Positions 20,026 through 29,860 of a DNA stretch of 64,000 nucleotides are shown piece by piece. A program made the position numbers and the translations under genes. Source of the DNA: Acidobacteriota bacterium (GTDB lineage Bacteria; Acidobacteriota; Terriglobia; Acidiferrales; UBA7541); contig JAJYLB010000010.1 in NCBI GenBank assembly GCA_021788095.1, positions 38,348-102,347 on the forward strand. Direction: 5' to 3'. The notes below the pieces were generated by a model. That model was not told where the DNA came from, did not search any database, and was given only the letters and a program-made list of their open reading frames with translations. The stretch's first letter is position 1. The number at the start of each line of letters is the position of its first letter.

Positions 20026-21276
20026 ATGAAGCCGATTCGCATCGGCGTTTGCGCCCTCCTCGCCTTCGCCGTGCTTTCGTTTGGCGCCGTCGAGCCGTGG
20101 GGCTACGCCATTCTCGAAATCGGTGCGGCGATCTTATTTCTGCTGTGGGGGATTCTGTCGATTCGGCAGCGGCACGCGGACATTCACTGGAATTGGCTGT
20201 ATCTGCCCCTGCTGGGCCTCGGCGTTTTCGGGATCGCGCAGTATGCCTTCCGCCTTTCGGTCTATCCCTACCTGACCGAGATCGATCTGCTCAAGGGTGC
20301 TGCATACGTCCTGTTGTGCTTCCTGACGGTAGAGTCGTTCCGCGGCGCTGGCGAGGTAAAGCAGTTCCTTTGGTTTTTGCTGATTCTCGGTTTCGCTGTG
20401 TCGTTTTTCGGAATCATTCAGCACTTCACGTTCAACGGGAAGATTTACTGGACGATTCCACTGACCGGAGGCGGATCGCCCTTCGGGCCGTATGTGAATC
20501 GGGACGATTTCGCTGGTTTCGTCGAGCTCGTCGCCCCGCTGGGGCTCGCGTTTCTTTTCTTCAGGGCGGTGCGCCGCGAGCACTTTACCCTGTTGCTCTT
20601 GTTTACGCTCGTTCCCATCGGCGCGGCGATTCTTTCCGCGTCTCGGGGCGGAATCGTTAACCTGCTCTTCGAGCTGCTTCTGCTTGCCTTTCTCGCCCGC
20701 GCCCGCCGGATCGGGCGCAAGCAACTCGTGGTGATCGCCGCGCTGACTCTGCTAGCCGGAACGTTCATCGTTTGGCTGGGAGTAACGACCGCTATTCAGC
20801 GCTTCGAGCAGCTAACGCCGGAAGAGATTTCCCGGAATCTCCGCGTCTCGCTGTACCGAGATACCTGGCGCATCTTTCTCGACCACCCCGTCGTCGGCAC
20901 GGGCTTGGGAACCCTGATTGCCGTCTATCCCCGCTACGCGAGCTTTTACAACGGCCAAGTCGTGGACCACGCGCACAACGATTATCTCGAGCTGCTGGCC
21001 GATACGGGGGTGGCGGGAGGGCTCTGTGGAGTGAGTTTCCTCGTGCTGCTCTTCTGGCGAGGCCTCGGTAATCTGCGGTTCGCCGAGACGCGAACGAGCC
21101 GCGCGATCTGCGCCGGCTCGCTCGCCGCTTGCTCCGGGCTGGCGGTTCACAGCCTCGTCGACTTCAATCTCCACATCCCCGCAAATGCGCTGATTTTCCT
21201 GCTCTTGGCATTTACGGCGACCTCCCGCGGCGGGAGCCCCAAAGGCGCCGCGCCTTCGCTTGAACCCTCTGCCTGA
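20026..21276 (+). CDS. O-antigen ligase/polymerase family membrane protein (second copy)
   Basis: 416 aa polytopic; LSASRGGIVNLLFELLLLAFLARARRIG; HPVVGTGLGTLIAVYPRYASFYNGQVVDHAHNDYLELLADTGVAGG = Wzy_C signature. Confidence 0.88.
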   Translation: MKPIRIGVCALLAFAVLSFGAVEPWGYAILEIGAAILFLLWGILSIRQRHADIHWNWLYLPLLGLGVFGIAQYAFRLSVYPYLTEIDLLKGAAYVLLCFLTVESFRGAGEVKQFLWFLLILGFAVSFFGIIQHFTFNGKIYWTIPLTGGGSPFGPYVNRDDFAGFVELVAPLGLAFLFFRAVRREHFTLLLLFTLVPIGAAILSASRGGIVNLLFELLLLAFLARARRIGRKQLVVIAALTLLAGTFIVWLGVTTAIQRFEQLTPEEISRNLRVSLYRDTWRIFLDHPVVGTGLGTLIAVYPRYASFYNGQVVDHAHNDYLELLADTGVAGGLCGVSFLVLLFWRGLGNLRFAETRTSRAICAGSLAACSGLAVHSLVDFNLHIPANALIFLLLAFTATSRGGSPKGAAPSLEPSA

Positions 21277-21352
21277 TCTCTCGCGGGCCGCTGGCGGAGA
21301 GGAAGGTGCGCGCAGGAGCGGGCACGCGCAGCCGGCCAAGGCCAAGACCGCG

Positions 21353-21682
21353 CTAGTGAAAGGATGCGGAGAGCGTTCTGTCGAGCGTGCCCACCAGCTC
21401 CAGCAAGAACCACAAGCCAAGTGCAATCACTACCAGCCACGACCACCAGGAAATTCCGAGCTGCTCGAGGCGCGCAGCTTCGCCCCAAGAGTGCCAGGAA
21501 GACTTCTCGGGTTGGGCGGCGGGAGGAAAATGGCCTTCGTCGCAGTTCCCCGAGCCAACAGCGGAGCGAGAGCCCTTCTCGGTACGAGTAAGCGGGCCCG
21601 GCGGGCAGGTCGTGAGAACGCCGCTCGGCGGGGTACTGCTTGATTGCCGCGCCACGGAATAGCAGGAGAGGCGCGCCAACAT
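21353..21682 (-). CDS. possible small single-pass membrane protein (hypothetical)
   Basis: ORF with hydrophobic C-terminal helix SWWSWLVVIALGLWFLLELVGTL; otherwise low-information; may be spurious. Confidence 0.25.
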   Translation of the reverse strand: MLARLSCYSVARQSSSTPPSGVLTTCPPGPLTRTEKGSRSAVGSGNCDEGHFPPAAQPEKSSWHSWGEAARLEQLGISWWSWLVVIALGLWFLLELVGTLDRTLSASFH

Positions 21683-22275
21683 CACTTCGTTCCGACGCTG
21701 AAGATCCGGCTTCCCCATTTGTTCTTCCACGGGGTCGAGGCGCACCCGGCCCCTTCCCTCCCAACAGGAAGAGACCGTTCGCAAGAATACGGGTCGTTTC
21801 CCGGGCCTTCGCCACGCGCCGCGCAGGGTCCGAAGCGCGACTTCAGACCCCGAAAAACAAGGCTCACGCCAGCAGGGCCGCTGTCCCGAAAAACCGGATT
21901 CTTTCTCTTTCTGTAAAGCGGAGCGGAAGCTCCGCACCCGAATGCCGACCGAGCAAAGCAACACCGCAGGACCTAAGCTTCTTTCTGCCCCGCGACACCG
22001 TACTGGTTTCCAAGAGGCGGCACAAGTCGCCGGGGGATTAACAATGAAGCTGGTAATGTCCTGTGAATTTATTCCGAAAGTTGAATTATGCGATCAGGGA
22101 ACACCGGCGTTTCCGAATCAGTAATGGAATCAGCGGAACGCGACTTCCGGCAAGCATGACGCGATCGGCGCTTGTAGTCGCGGGCGAAATGGTATACATC
22201 TCTTGCTGCCTCGGGCTCGCCGCATTCGGGCTCGCCCGGGCAAGCTCACAACGCCACATGGAGTGAAAAACCGCT

Positions 22276-23838
22276 ATGCGCTCGATTCATCCGACACGGT
22301 TTTGGCCTCTGCCGATCTTGGTAGTCCTCTTCGCCGTCGCTGCCGCGGCCCAGTACCGGCGGCAGGCCCCGACCCCCAACGACTTCTTCCGCTACAACTA
22401 CCAGGAAAAGGTGCCGCCCAAGACGCCGCCGCCGGCTCCCGTTCTGCCGCCCGCTCCGGACATGGTGGTGACGCATCATCAAATCACGCTCAATGGCCAG
22501 CCGCTCCGCTACACCGCCTATACCGGCATGATGCCGATCCGGAACGTGACGACAGGCGTGACCGAAGGCGAGATGTTCTACATCTATTACGCGAAGGACG
22601 GCGTGAGCGACCTCTCCCGCCGGCCCGTCTTCTTCATCTTCAACGGTGGTCCGGGCTCGGCGACGATTTGGCTGCACATCGGCGGCTTGGGACCTGTGAA
22701 AGTGGCGCTCGAGCCGAATGGGCAGGCGCCCGCCCCGCCCTATCATTGGGAAACCAATCCCAGCACCCTGCTCGATCGAGGCGATCTGGTCTTCATCGAC
22801 TGCATCGGCACGGGGTTCAGCCGGCCGATAAGGCCGGAATGGGGCCCGAAATTCTGGGGAGTAAGCAACGACAACGCAGCGGTGGCGGAATTCATTCGCT
22901 TGTTCCTGGTGCGGTACGATCGGTGGGCATCGCCGAAATTCGTACTCGGTGAAAGCTACGGAACCACGCGCGCCGCCGACCTTTCCGGCTATCTGACCAG
23001 CCAGGGCATCGCGCTGAATGGCGTCGTTTTGCTCTCGACGATCATCAATACCGACTCCTTCGCGGGCGACAACCGCTACGTCAACTTCTTTCCCACCATG
23101 GCGATGACCGCCTGGTACCACCACCGGCTGGCCGCCGATCTCGAGAAGCTCACCGCGCCGGAAATGGCCCAAAAGGCACAACAGTTCGCCTCGACCGAAT
23201 ACCTCGAGGCGCTCTACCAGGGCGCGCGGCTCCCCGCGGCCCAACGCGAAAAGGTGATTGCCGACATGTCGCGCCTGTGCGGCCTTTCCCCGGCTTTCAT
23301 CGCCGAAAACGATCTGCGCGTTTCGCTCCCGCGGTTCAGCACGGAACTGCTGCGCGGCGAGCGGCAGATGACCGGCCGGCTGGATAGCCGCTTCACCGCT
23401 TACGAAACGGACCCCGGCTCGAACCAGACCGCCTTCGATGCGAGCGACGCGAATATCTCGAACGCATTCCTTCCCGCTTTCGAGGATTACCTGCGCAACC
23501 AGCTCGGCTACAAGACCGACCGGCTGTATTACGTCCTGGGCGGAGGGATCGGGCCGTGGTCGGGGACGTTTGATACGGTGCCTTCGCTCGAGGAAGCCTT
23601 CGCCAAGAACGCGAATATGCACCTGTTCGTGGGCATGGGCTATTACGATTTCGCGACGGTCTACTACGCGGTGGAATGGACGCTGGCGCAGATGAAGGTG
23701 TCGCCCGAGGTCCGCGGCCATAACATCACCACCGATTATTTCGATACCGGCCACATGATTTACATCGACGCGAAAGCTTCGGCCCAGTTGCACCAGGACC
23801 TCGCGAAATTCATCGCGGCTTCGGTGCCCGCCTCGTAG
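22276..23838 (+). CDS. serine carboxypeptidase-like S10 family peptidase (secreted)
   Basis: N-terminal signal peptide; RRPVFFIFNGGPGSATIWLHIGGLGP, FVLGESYGTTRAADLSGYL, TGHMIYID = S10 motifs. Confidence 0.9.
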   Translation: MRSIHPTRFWPLPILVVLFAVAAAAQYRRQAPTPNDFFRYNYQEKVPPKTPPPAPVLPPAPDMVVTHHQITLNGQPLRYTAYTGMMPIRNVTTGVTEGEMFYIYYAKDGVSDLSRRPVFFIFNGGPGSATIWLHIGGLGPVKVALEPNGQAPAPPYHWETNPSTLLDRGDLVFIDCIGTGFSRPIRPEWGPKFWGVSNDNAAVAEFIRLFLVRYDRWASPKFVLGESYGTTRAADLSGYLTSQGIALNGVVLLSTIINTDSFAGDNRYVNFFPTMAMTAWYHHRLAADLEKLTAPEMAQKAQQFASTEYLEALYQGARLPAAQREKVIADMSRLCGLSPAFIAENDLRVSLPRFSTELLRGERQMTGRLDSRFTAYETDPGSNQTAFDASDANISNAFLPAFEDYLRNQLGYKTDRLYYVLGGGIGPWSGTFDTVPSLEEAFAKNANMHLFVGMGYYDFATVYYAVEWTLAQMKVSPEVRGHNITTDYFDTGHMIYIDAKASAQLHQDLAKFIAASVPAS

Positions 23839-23956
23839 GCGAGGCACGGGAGTTCCGGCCGGCGCATCGAGGAGGGCCGGGAGCATAGGGAAGGCCCACA
23901 AACGCCATCGCCGCTGACCGTCCTCCCGGTACAAAGCGCTGGGACGCAAAAGGCGC

Positions 23957-24028
23957 GCGGGCAGCCGAGTTCGCTGAGCCGCGTGCGCAGCGCATTGCGC
24001 CCGGAATGCTTGCCGATCACCAGGCGCC
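23957..24028 (-). pseudogene. 72-bp fragment of leuA
   Basis: GCGGGCAGCCGAGTTCGCTGAGCCGCG[T]GCGCAGCG...CACCAGGCGCC matches 27555-27626 inside leuA at 71 of 72 positions; encodes RLVIGKHSGRNALRTRLSELGCP. Confidence 0.9.
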
Positions 24029-24070
24029 TCGTCTGGGGTCCGAATCTCTGCAGTGCGGGCTTGGGGGTCC

Positions 24071-25201
24071 TCAGCGAAAGAATGGGCCGAGACGGAGCGC
24101 GACCCCGTAGGGCGCGCTGCGGTCCGGATGAGCCGCGAGGGGCGGCGAAACCCACGCGGCCACAGTGGGCAAAACCTCGAACTCGCCTGGAGGCGCGGGG
24201 GGTCGACGTGTCACTTGGAGCTGGCCTGTTGGCCCCGAGGTCCTCCGGAGGACCGTTGGAGGGCGTACGAGTAGGATCTGGAGTACCTGCGGCAGCACGG
24301 GCCCGCGCAGCTGCCGCGTCACGGCAACAACCCACGGGCGCATCCGCGGAGCAAACCGTTCTGCCCCGATGCCGTCGGACGACAGAACCGCACGGACGAG
24401 GACGAGGGTGCTGGCCTGCTGGCGGACGCCACCATCCATCGCAGGGTAAAGCTTGAGGAGGGGAACAAGCTCTCGGAACCATGGGCCGACGGCCGGGTCG
24501 CTCTCGAGGAGGAGCGAGACCCGGCTGACGGAGCCGCTCCGGCCCACCGTGATTTCGGCGAGCAGCAGGTCCAGGATCGGTCCGCTCGCTGCGCTGTGAG
24601 CCTCCAGAAGCTGAAGCCGGGCCGTGTCCGGTGGGCCGGGAATGCCGTCGAGAGGAGCTACCGGGACGCGGAGGGGGGCGTCTCCTCTGTCCATCGAGCA
24701 GTCCGGCGACGGGCAGTCCTGCCTCAGGAGTCGGACCCTCACGGCCACGGGACGGGAGGCGGGGAAGAGCGTGGGAGCGAGCCCAAACATGCGGGTGGTC
24801 TGACCGGGCCCCACGGGCCCTCCAGGCGACCCCGTTCGCCAGGAGTAGAGCACGAGCGTGAAGCAAACCCGGCCCCGAGCGTCCAGGTACTCCGCGTAGA
24901 AGAGCGGGCCTCGCAGGGTTACGCCCGAGACGTTCGTCGCCTCAATCGTCCCGCCGGCCGCCCCAACTCTTTCCTCGAATCGCGCGTCCGCGAGCTTCCA
25001 GTAGCGCTCGATGTTCCCCCGGGGCGTCGCCACGAGGGGGAGTTCGCTAAAGACCCGGACCACACCGAGACCGCCCCGCGGCGCACGGGACTGCGCTGCG
25101 GCCGGGGCTGCGGCGGCGACGAGGAGAATGGCCAATGCACCGAGCGGCCCGGGGAGCCGCCCGCCGGGTCGGTGCGATGCTAGTTTCCGCGGATAACCCA
25201 T
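24071..25201 (-). CDS. hypothetical secreted protein
   Basis: 376 aa; N-term MGYPRKLASHRPGGRLPGPLGALAILLVAAAAPAAAQ looks like a signal peptide; no family recognised. Confidence 0.55.
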   Translation of the reverse strand: MGYPRKLASHRPGGRLPGPLGALAILLVAAAAPAAAQSRAPRGGLGVVRVFSELPLVATPRGNIERYWKLADARFEERVGAAGGTIEATNVSGVTLRGPLFYAEYLDARGRVCFTLVLYSWRTGSPGGPVGPGQTTRMFGLAPTLFPASRPVAVRVRLLRQDCPSPDCSMDRGDAPLRVPVAPLDGIPGPPDTARLQLLEAHSAASGPILDLLLAEITVGRSGSVSRVSLLLESDPAVGPWFRELVPLLKLYPAMDGGVRQQASTLVLVRAVLSSDGIGAERFAPRMRPWVVAVTRQLRGPVLPQVLQILLVRPPTVLRRTSGPTGQLQVTRRPPAPPGEFEVLPTVAAWVSPPLAAHPDRSAPYGVALRLGPFFR

Positions 25202-25210
25202 CGCACGCTC

Positions 25211-26241
25211 CTACTGTTTGGGGCAGTCAACGAGTCCCGAAACGGTGTGGGTCACTTTGGCCTCGTTGCCGCCGTACCACTGGAGAGTCGTGCTGAAGCT
25301 ATACGAGCCGCCGTAGTGGTTGGAATCGGGCGGGCCGGCAGTATAGCTCGCGGTGCACTGTGGCCCCGTCACGCCTCCCAGCTGGTTGTCAAGCTTGTCG
25401 AGGAACGTTTCGGCCGTCCCCTGCGGGTCGCCCTGGATCCCGCCCCCGTAAAGGAGCACGTGGACCCGCTCACGACGATGGGGCAATCGTTGGGGTAGTT
25501 AATGTTGACAGCCCATGTTTGGTTGTTGTCCGTCAGCGCGTCGCAGTAGGTAGCCGAGATGTCACCGCTGCTGGGGACCAAGCTGAAATCGCAAGTGATG
25601 ACGTTGTCGTTGCCCGAGGGCCCCTCGGGGGAGATGGGGCAGTCGCCCACTTTTTGCTGGACCAGCTCATCGATCGGACCTGTGTAGGTGATCGTCGAGC
25701 CCGGGGCGACTCCGGTATGCGTGCCCGAGGCATCCACCGTGGCGATGCTGGGGCCGGTTGTCGACCAAGTGTTGTAGAAATCGCCGGTGATGTCGACCCA
25801 CGAACCGGAACAGGTGTCCCGGGCCAGGACCGATTGATCTTCTTGAAAGGTGACGGGAATGTCGAACGGGTTAAAATCGAGGTTTATGAAGCTCGCCTTA
25901 TAGCCGCAGCAGACCATGCAGCCGTAGGTAGCCTCGCCGTAGGTCTTGTCGTACACCACTTTGCCCTCGTAGAGCGTGCCGATGCCGGTTCCCAACTCGC
26001 GAAGGTCGTACGAGCCCTGGGTCACGCCCGTCGGCAGGAAGTTGCCGTTGATGTAGGGAATGTGCTCGCCGATGAGATCGCCAACGTCGACCCACATCTG
26101 GTCGCTCGGCGCCAACGTCTGCCGCATCTGGTACTGCCCCTGGCCTTGATTGCAGTACAGGGTGAGGAGGGCCTGAACGGGCTTGGTTCCCCCATTGCCC
26201 GCGGTAAGGATCGAATCGTGGTTGGCGTCGTACTGCCACAA
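25211..26241 (-). pseudogene. secreted/surface protein with bacterial Ig-like segment, N-terminally truncated and frameshifted
   Basis: ORF 25369..26241 (DNHD-like start, Big2-like WSTTGPSIATVDASGTHTGVAPGSTITYTG) continues in another frame as ORF 25211..25486 (GDPQGTAETFLDKLDNQLGG...TTLQWYGGNEAKVTHTVSGLVDCPKQ); no convincing start or signal peptide. Confidence 0.6.
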
Positions 26242-26259
26242 GCTGCCGACCCAGGCGGG

Positions 26260-27375
26260 CTAGACGCCCCAGCCGTAGCCTTCGGCGGGCAAGAGCGCGT
26301 GGGCGAGGTGATGGCGTATGGCCTCGGTCATCGCGGCAAGGCCAACGATCTCGGTGCCAGGGGCGGCGATATCGGGAGTGCGCAAGCCGGATTCGAGGAC
26401 GCGGTCGACGGCGATTTCGATGGCGTCGGCTTCCTTGGCTAGCCCAAACGACTCGCGAAGCAGCAGCGCCGCCGAGAGGATCGCGCCGATGGGGCAGGCG
26501 CAGTCCTTTCCGGCGAGTTGCGGCGCGGAGCCGTGGATGGGCTCGTAGAGGCTGGGTCCGGAACCGAAGCTGGCGGAAGGGGCAAGGCCAATCGAGCCGG
26601 CGAGCGCGGCGGCCTCGTCGCTGAGAATATCCCCAAACATATTCGAAGTAAGGATGACGTCGAACTGGGAGGGATCGAGCACGAGCTGGAGCGCGGCGTT
26701 GTCGACGTACAGATGCTCCAACTCGACTTCGGGGAATTCGGGAGCGAGCCGGTTGACCACACCCCGCCAGAGCTGGGAACTCTCGAGCACGTTGGCTTTG
26801 TCGACAGAAGCCAGGCGGCGCCGGCGCGCCCGCGCGCGCGCAAAGCCCACGCGCGCCACACGTTCGATTTCGCGGACGGAGTAGGATTCCGTGTCGAACG
26901 CCCTCTCCTCGGCGCCTTCTCCCCGGCGCCCGCGCTCGCCGAAGTAGATCCCCCCGGAAAGTTCGCGCACGATCTCGAGATCGACTCGGCGCGCGCGCTC
27001 GGGCCGCAGCGGCGAAATGCTCCCGAGCGCCGCGTGCAAGCGCACCGGACGCAGATTCGCGTAGAGACCCAGCCGGCGGCGGAGTTCGAGCAGCCCGCTT
27101 TCGGGCCGGCGGCCCACCGGCAAGGAATCCCAGCGGCGACCGCCGACCGCTCCCAGCAGGAGCGCATCGGCGGCGAGGCAGGCGCTGGCGGTATCTTCAG
27201 GGAAGGGGGAACCGGCAAGGTCGATGGCTGCGCCGCCGATAGGCTGCTCGACGAGGGTGAAGCCGTGGCCGAATTCGCGCGCGCAGTCGCCGAGCACCTG
27301 GGCGGCGGCGCGGGTCACTTCCGGTCCGATCCCGTCACCCGGCAAGAGAACGATGGTTTTCTGGAGCCGGGTCAT
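26260..27375 (-). CDS. leuB: 3-isopropylmalate dehydrogenase
   Basis: KTIVLLPGDGIGPEVTRAAAQVL, VELEHLYVDNAALQLVLDPSQFDVILTSNMFGDILSDEAAALAGSIGLAPSASFG, EPIHGSAPQLAGK. Confidence 0.95.
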   Translation of the reverse strand: MTRLQKTIVLLPGDGIGPEVTRAAAQVLGDCAREFGHGFTLVEQPIGGAAIDLAGSPFPEDTASACLAADALLLGAVGGRRWDSLPVGRRPESGLLELRRRLGLYANLRPVRLHAALGSISPLRPERARRVDLEIVRELSGGIYFGERGRRGEGAEERAFDTESYSVREIERVARVGFARARARRRRLASVDKANVLESSQLWRGVVNRLAPEFPEVELEHLYVDNAALQLVLDPSQFDVILTSNMFGDILSDEAAALAGSIGLAPSASFGSGPSLYEPIHGSAPQLAGKDCACPIGAILSAALLLRESFGLAKEADAIEIAVDRVLESGLRTPDIAAPGTEIVGLAAMTEAIRHHLAHALLPAEGYGWGV

Positions 27376-27384
27376 GAGTGAATT

Positions 27385-28590
27385 CTACCCTCCCAGGGCG
27401 GTCGCAGGCGATGGTTCGGGCGAGGGGCTCGTGCTGGCGGCGCCCCGGCTGGCGCGAATGGCGATGTGCAGCAGGTCGCGGTCGCTGAGGTTCTTCGATT
27501 GGTCGGCGTGCTCCGTCACGGCACGATAAGCGGCTTCGAGCGCGTCGCCGGCGAGCGGGCAGCCGAGTTCGCTGAGCCGCGCGCGCAGCGCATTGCGCCC
27601 GGAATGCTTGCCGATCACCAGGCGCCGGGCCGGAATCCCGAGGGTTTCCGGGGAAACGATTTCGTACGTTAGCGGATTCTTGAGGATGCCGTCCTGATGG
27701 ATGCCCGCTTCGTGGGCGAAGGCGTTGGCTCCCACCACGGCCTTGTTCGGGGGAACGTGGACGCCGGTGATTTCCGAGAGCAGGCGGCTGGTGCGGTAGA
27801 TCTGATCGAGGCGGATGCCGGTGCGGAGCGCGAACCGGTCGCCGCGCACCTTGAGGGCGACGACGAACTCCTCGAGCGAGGCGTTCCCCGCCCGCTCGCC
27901 GATGCCGTTGATGGTGCACTCGACTTGGCGGGCGCCGGCGGCGACGGCAGCCAGCGAGTTGGCGACGGCCATGCCCAAGTCGTTGTGGCAATGGGCGCTC
28001 AGCGAGACGCGTCGGCTCCCCAGGCGCCTGGCGACGCCGCGGAACATCGCCGCGTATTCCTCCGGCGTGGTGTAGCCCACCGTGTCGGGCAGGTTGATGA
28101 TGGTCGCGCCGGCGTCGGCGGCGGCCAGGGCCACTTGGCCGAGATACTCGGGATCGCTGCGGCTGGCGTCCTCGGCCGAAAATTCCACCTCCTGACTTCG
28201 CTCGGCGGCATAGCGAACCATGCGGCCGACGCGTTCGAGCGCTTCCGGGCGCGACAGGCGGAGCTTGTGCTCGAGATGGAGGTCGCTCGTCGCCAGAAAC
28301 ACGTGAACGCGCGGGCGCGCCGCGGGCTCGAGCGCGCGCAGCGCCGCGTCGATATCGGGCTGGGCGGCGCGAGCGAGCGCCGCGACTTGGCTGCGGCGGA
28401 TACGGCCGGCGACGGCGTGGACGGCCTCGAGGTCTCCCGCGGAGGCGATGGGGAAGCCGGCCTCGATGACGTCCACGCCCAACTCCTCGAGCTGGGCGGC
28501 AAGCCGCAGTTTTTCCTCGGTGTTCATGGAGAAGCCGGGCGACTGCTCGCCATCGCGGAGGGTGGTATCGAAAATGCGCACGGTATCCAT
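27385..28590 (-). CDS. leuA: 2-isopropylmalate synthase
   Basis: MDTVRIFDTTLRDGEQSPGFSMNTEEKLRLAAQLEELGVDVIEAGFP, LSAHCHNDLGMAVANSLAAV, HEAGIHQDGILKNPLTYEI. Confidence 0.95.
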   Translation of the reverse strand: MDTVRIFDTTLRDGEQSPGFSMNTEEKLRLAAQLEELGVDVIEAGFPIASAGDLEAVHAVAGRIRRSQVAALARAAQPDIDAALRALEPAARPRVHVFLATSDLHLEHKLRLSRPEALERVGRMVRYAAERSQEVEFSAEDASRSDPEYLGQVALAAADAGATIINLPDTVGYTTPEEYAAMFRGVARRLGSRRVSLSAHCHNDLGMAVANSLAAVAAGARQVECTINGIGERAGNASLEEFVVALKVRGDRFALRTGIRLDQIYRTSRLLSEITGVHVPPNKAVVGANAFAHEAGIHQDGILKNPLTYEIVSPETLGIPARRLVIGKHSGRNALRARLSELGCPLAGDALEAAYRAVTEHADQSKNLSDRDLLHIAIRASRGAASTSPSPEPSPATALGG

Positions 28591-28692
28591 CAGGGGGACT
28601 CCTGGTGCCTCGAATCGAGTACACCGCGCCAGGGGGGAAGAGTCAATTTTATTCTTCTTGCAGGAATCATAACTTAGATTTATAAATCCGAC
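28591..28692. promoter_or_regulatory. divergent leuA / LysR-regulator intergenic region with 12-bp palindrome
   Basis: 102-bp AT-richer gap between divergent genes; perfect palindrome GATTTATAAATC at 28677-28688. Confidence 0.5.
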
Positions 28693-29619
28693 ATGGACCT
28701 CGCCGCCTTGGAAACCTTCCTGGCCGTCGCCCGCGCCGGCAGCTTCTCCCGCGCCGCGGAAACCCTCCACCGCACCCAGCCCGCGGTCAGCATCGCGATT
28801 CGCAAGCTCGAAGAGGACGTGGGACAGGCGCTGGTGGTGCGCGGCAGCCGGGAGCTGAAGCTCACCGAAGCGGGCCGGTTGCTGGTGGATTCGGCCGAGC
28901 GGATGGTCAACCTGCGGGAACAGGCCCGGCGGTCAATCACCGACCTCGCCGAGTTGCGGCAGGGCCAGCTCTCGCTCGGCGCGAACGAGAGCTCCATCCA
29001 CGCGATCCTGCCGGCGCTCGGGCGGTATCGCCGCCTTTACCCTGACATCCCCATCGCCGTCCACCGCACCTTCTCGCGCGATTTGCCGCGGGAGGTGCTC
29101 AACTACCGGCTCGACCTCGGCGTCGCCTCGTTCATCCCCCAGGAAGCGAAACTCGGGGCGATGGAGTTCTCCCAAGACGATTTGGCGCTGGTGGTCTATC
29201 GCCGCCACCGCCTGGCTCGCCGCGGCGGGCGCCGCGTGGAGATCAGCGAACTGGGAGGGGAGACGTTCATCGCGCATATCGTCGAATCGCCCTTTCGCCA
29301 GCAGGTGATTCAGCTTTTCGCCCGGCACCGGACGCCCCTGCGCCGCATGGTCGAGCTGCCGACCATCGACAGCATCAAGCGGTTCGTGCAGATGGAGATG
29401 GGAGTGGCGATCGTGCCGCGAATGTGCGTTCGGCTGGAGTTGGATCGCGGAGCGCTCGTCGCGCTGAACGTCCCGCAAATGCGCCTCGTGCGCCGGCTCT
29501 ACCTGCTCTACCGCCTGCAAGACGACTTGCCCCATGCGGCTCGCGCCCTCATCGAGTTGCTCCGGGAGAAGGATGACGCCAGCCGCGAGCCCGGGCGACG
29601 CCACCACGGCGCCAAGTAG
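28693..29619 (+). CDS. LysR-family transcriptional regulator
   Basis: MDLAALETFLAVARAGSFSRAAETLHRTQPAVSIAIRKLEEDVGQALVVR = LTTR wHTH. Confidence 0.92.
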   Translation: MDLAALETFLAVARAGSFSRAAETLHRTQPAVSIAIRKLEEDVGQALVVRGSRELKLTEAGRLLVDSAERMVNLREQARRSITDLAELRQGQLSLGANESSIHAILPALGRYRRLYPDIPIAVHRTFSRDLPREVLNYRLDLGVASFIPQEAKLGAMEFSQDDLALVVYRRHRLARRGGRRVEISELGGETFIAHIVESPFRQQVIQLFARHRTPLRRMVELPTIDSIKRFVQMEMGVAIVPRMCVRLELDRGALVALNVPQMRLVRRLYLLYRLQDDLPHAARALIELLREKDDASREPGRRHHGAK

Positions 29620-29860
29620 AAATCCGCTTCCCGCAGCCGAAGCCGCCAGGCCGCCTCGATATCCCCTTGCTTCCTCGCGGTCGTGAGCCAATCCGAAAGC
29701 TTGCAGCGCGTTCGTACCATCCCCGCCACTTGAAGTCAGCGAGGGCGGGCGGTACCTTTAGCAACGCCTTCCGCGCCTGCTCCGGCGGTTCGGTGCCCGC
29801 CGCAGGCGGGCGGAAGGACACGAGCATTCGCGGGGCGCCGCCGCCAAGCCTGGAGGAGCG

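Noticed and set aside
7138-21276. Exosortase/PEP-CTERM locus
   Set aside because: FemAB-like, deacetylase and WecA-like genes are reminiscent of such loci, but no exosortase or PEP-CTERM protein was seen in the window.
21353-21682. Small membrane ORF as a PEP-CTERM-like sorting substrate
   Set aside because: Has a hydrophobic C-terminal helix but no VPEP motif or basic tail; kept only as a low-confidence hypothetical ORF.
22246-23949. 567-aa antisense ORF over the S10 peptidase
   Set aside because: The + strand ORF has clear S10 signatures; antisense is a codon-bias shadow.
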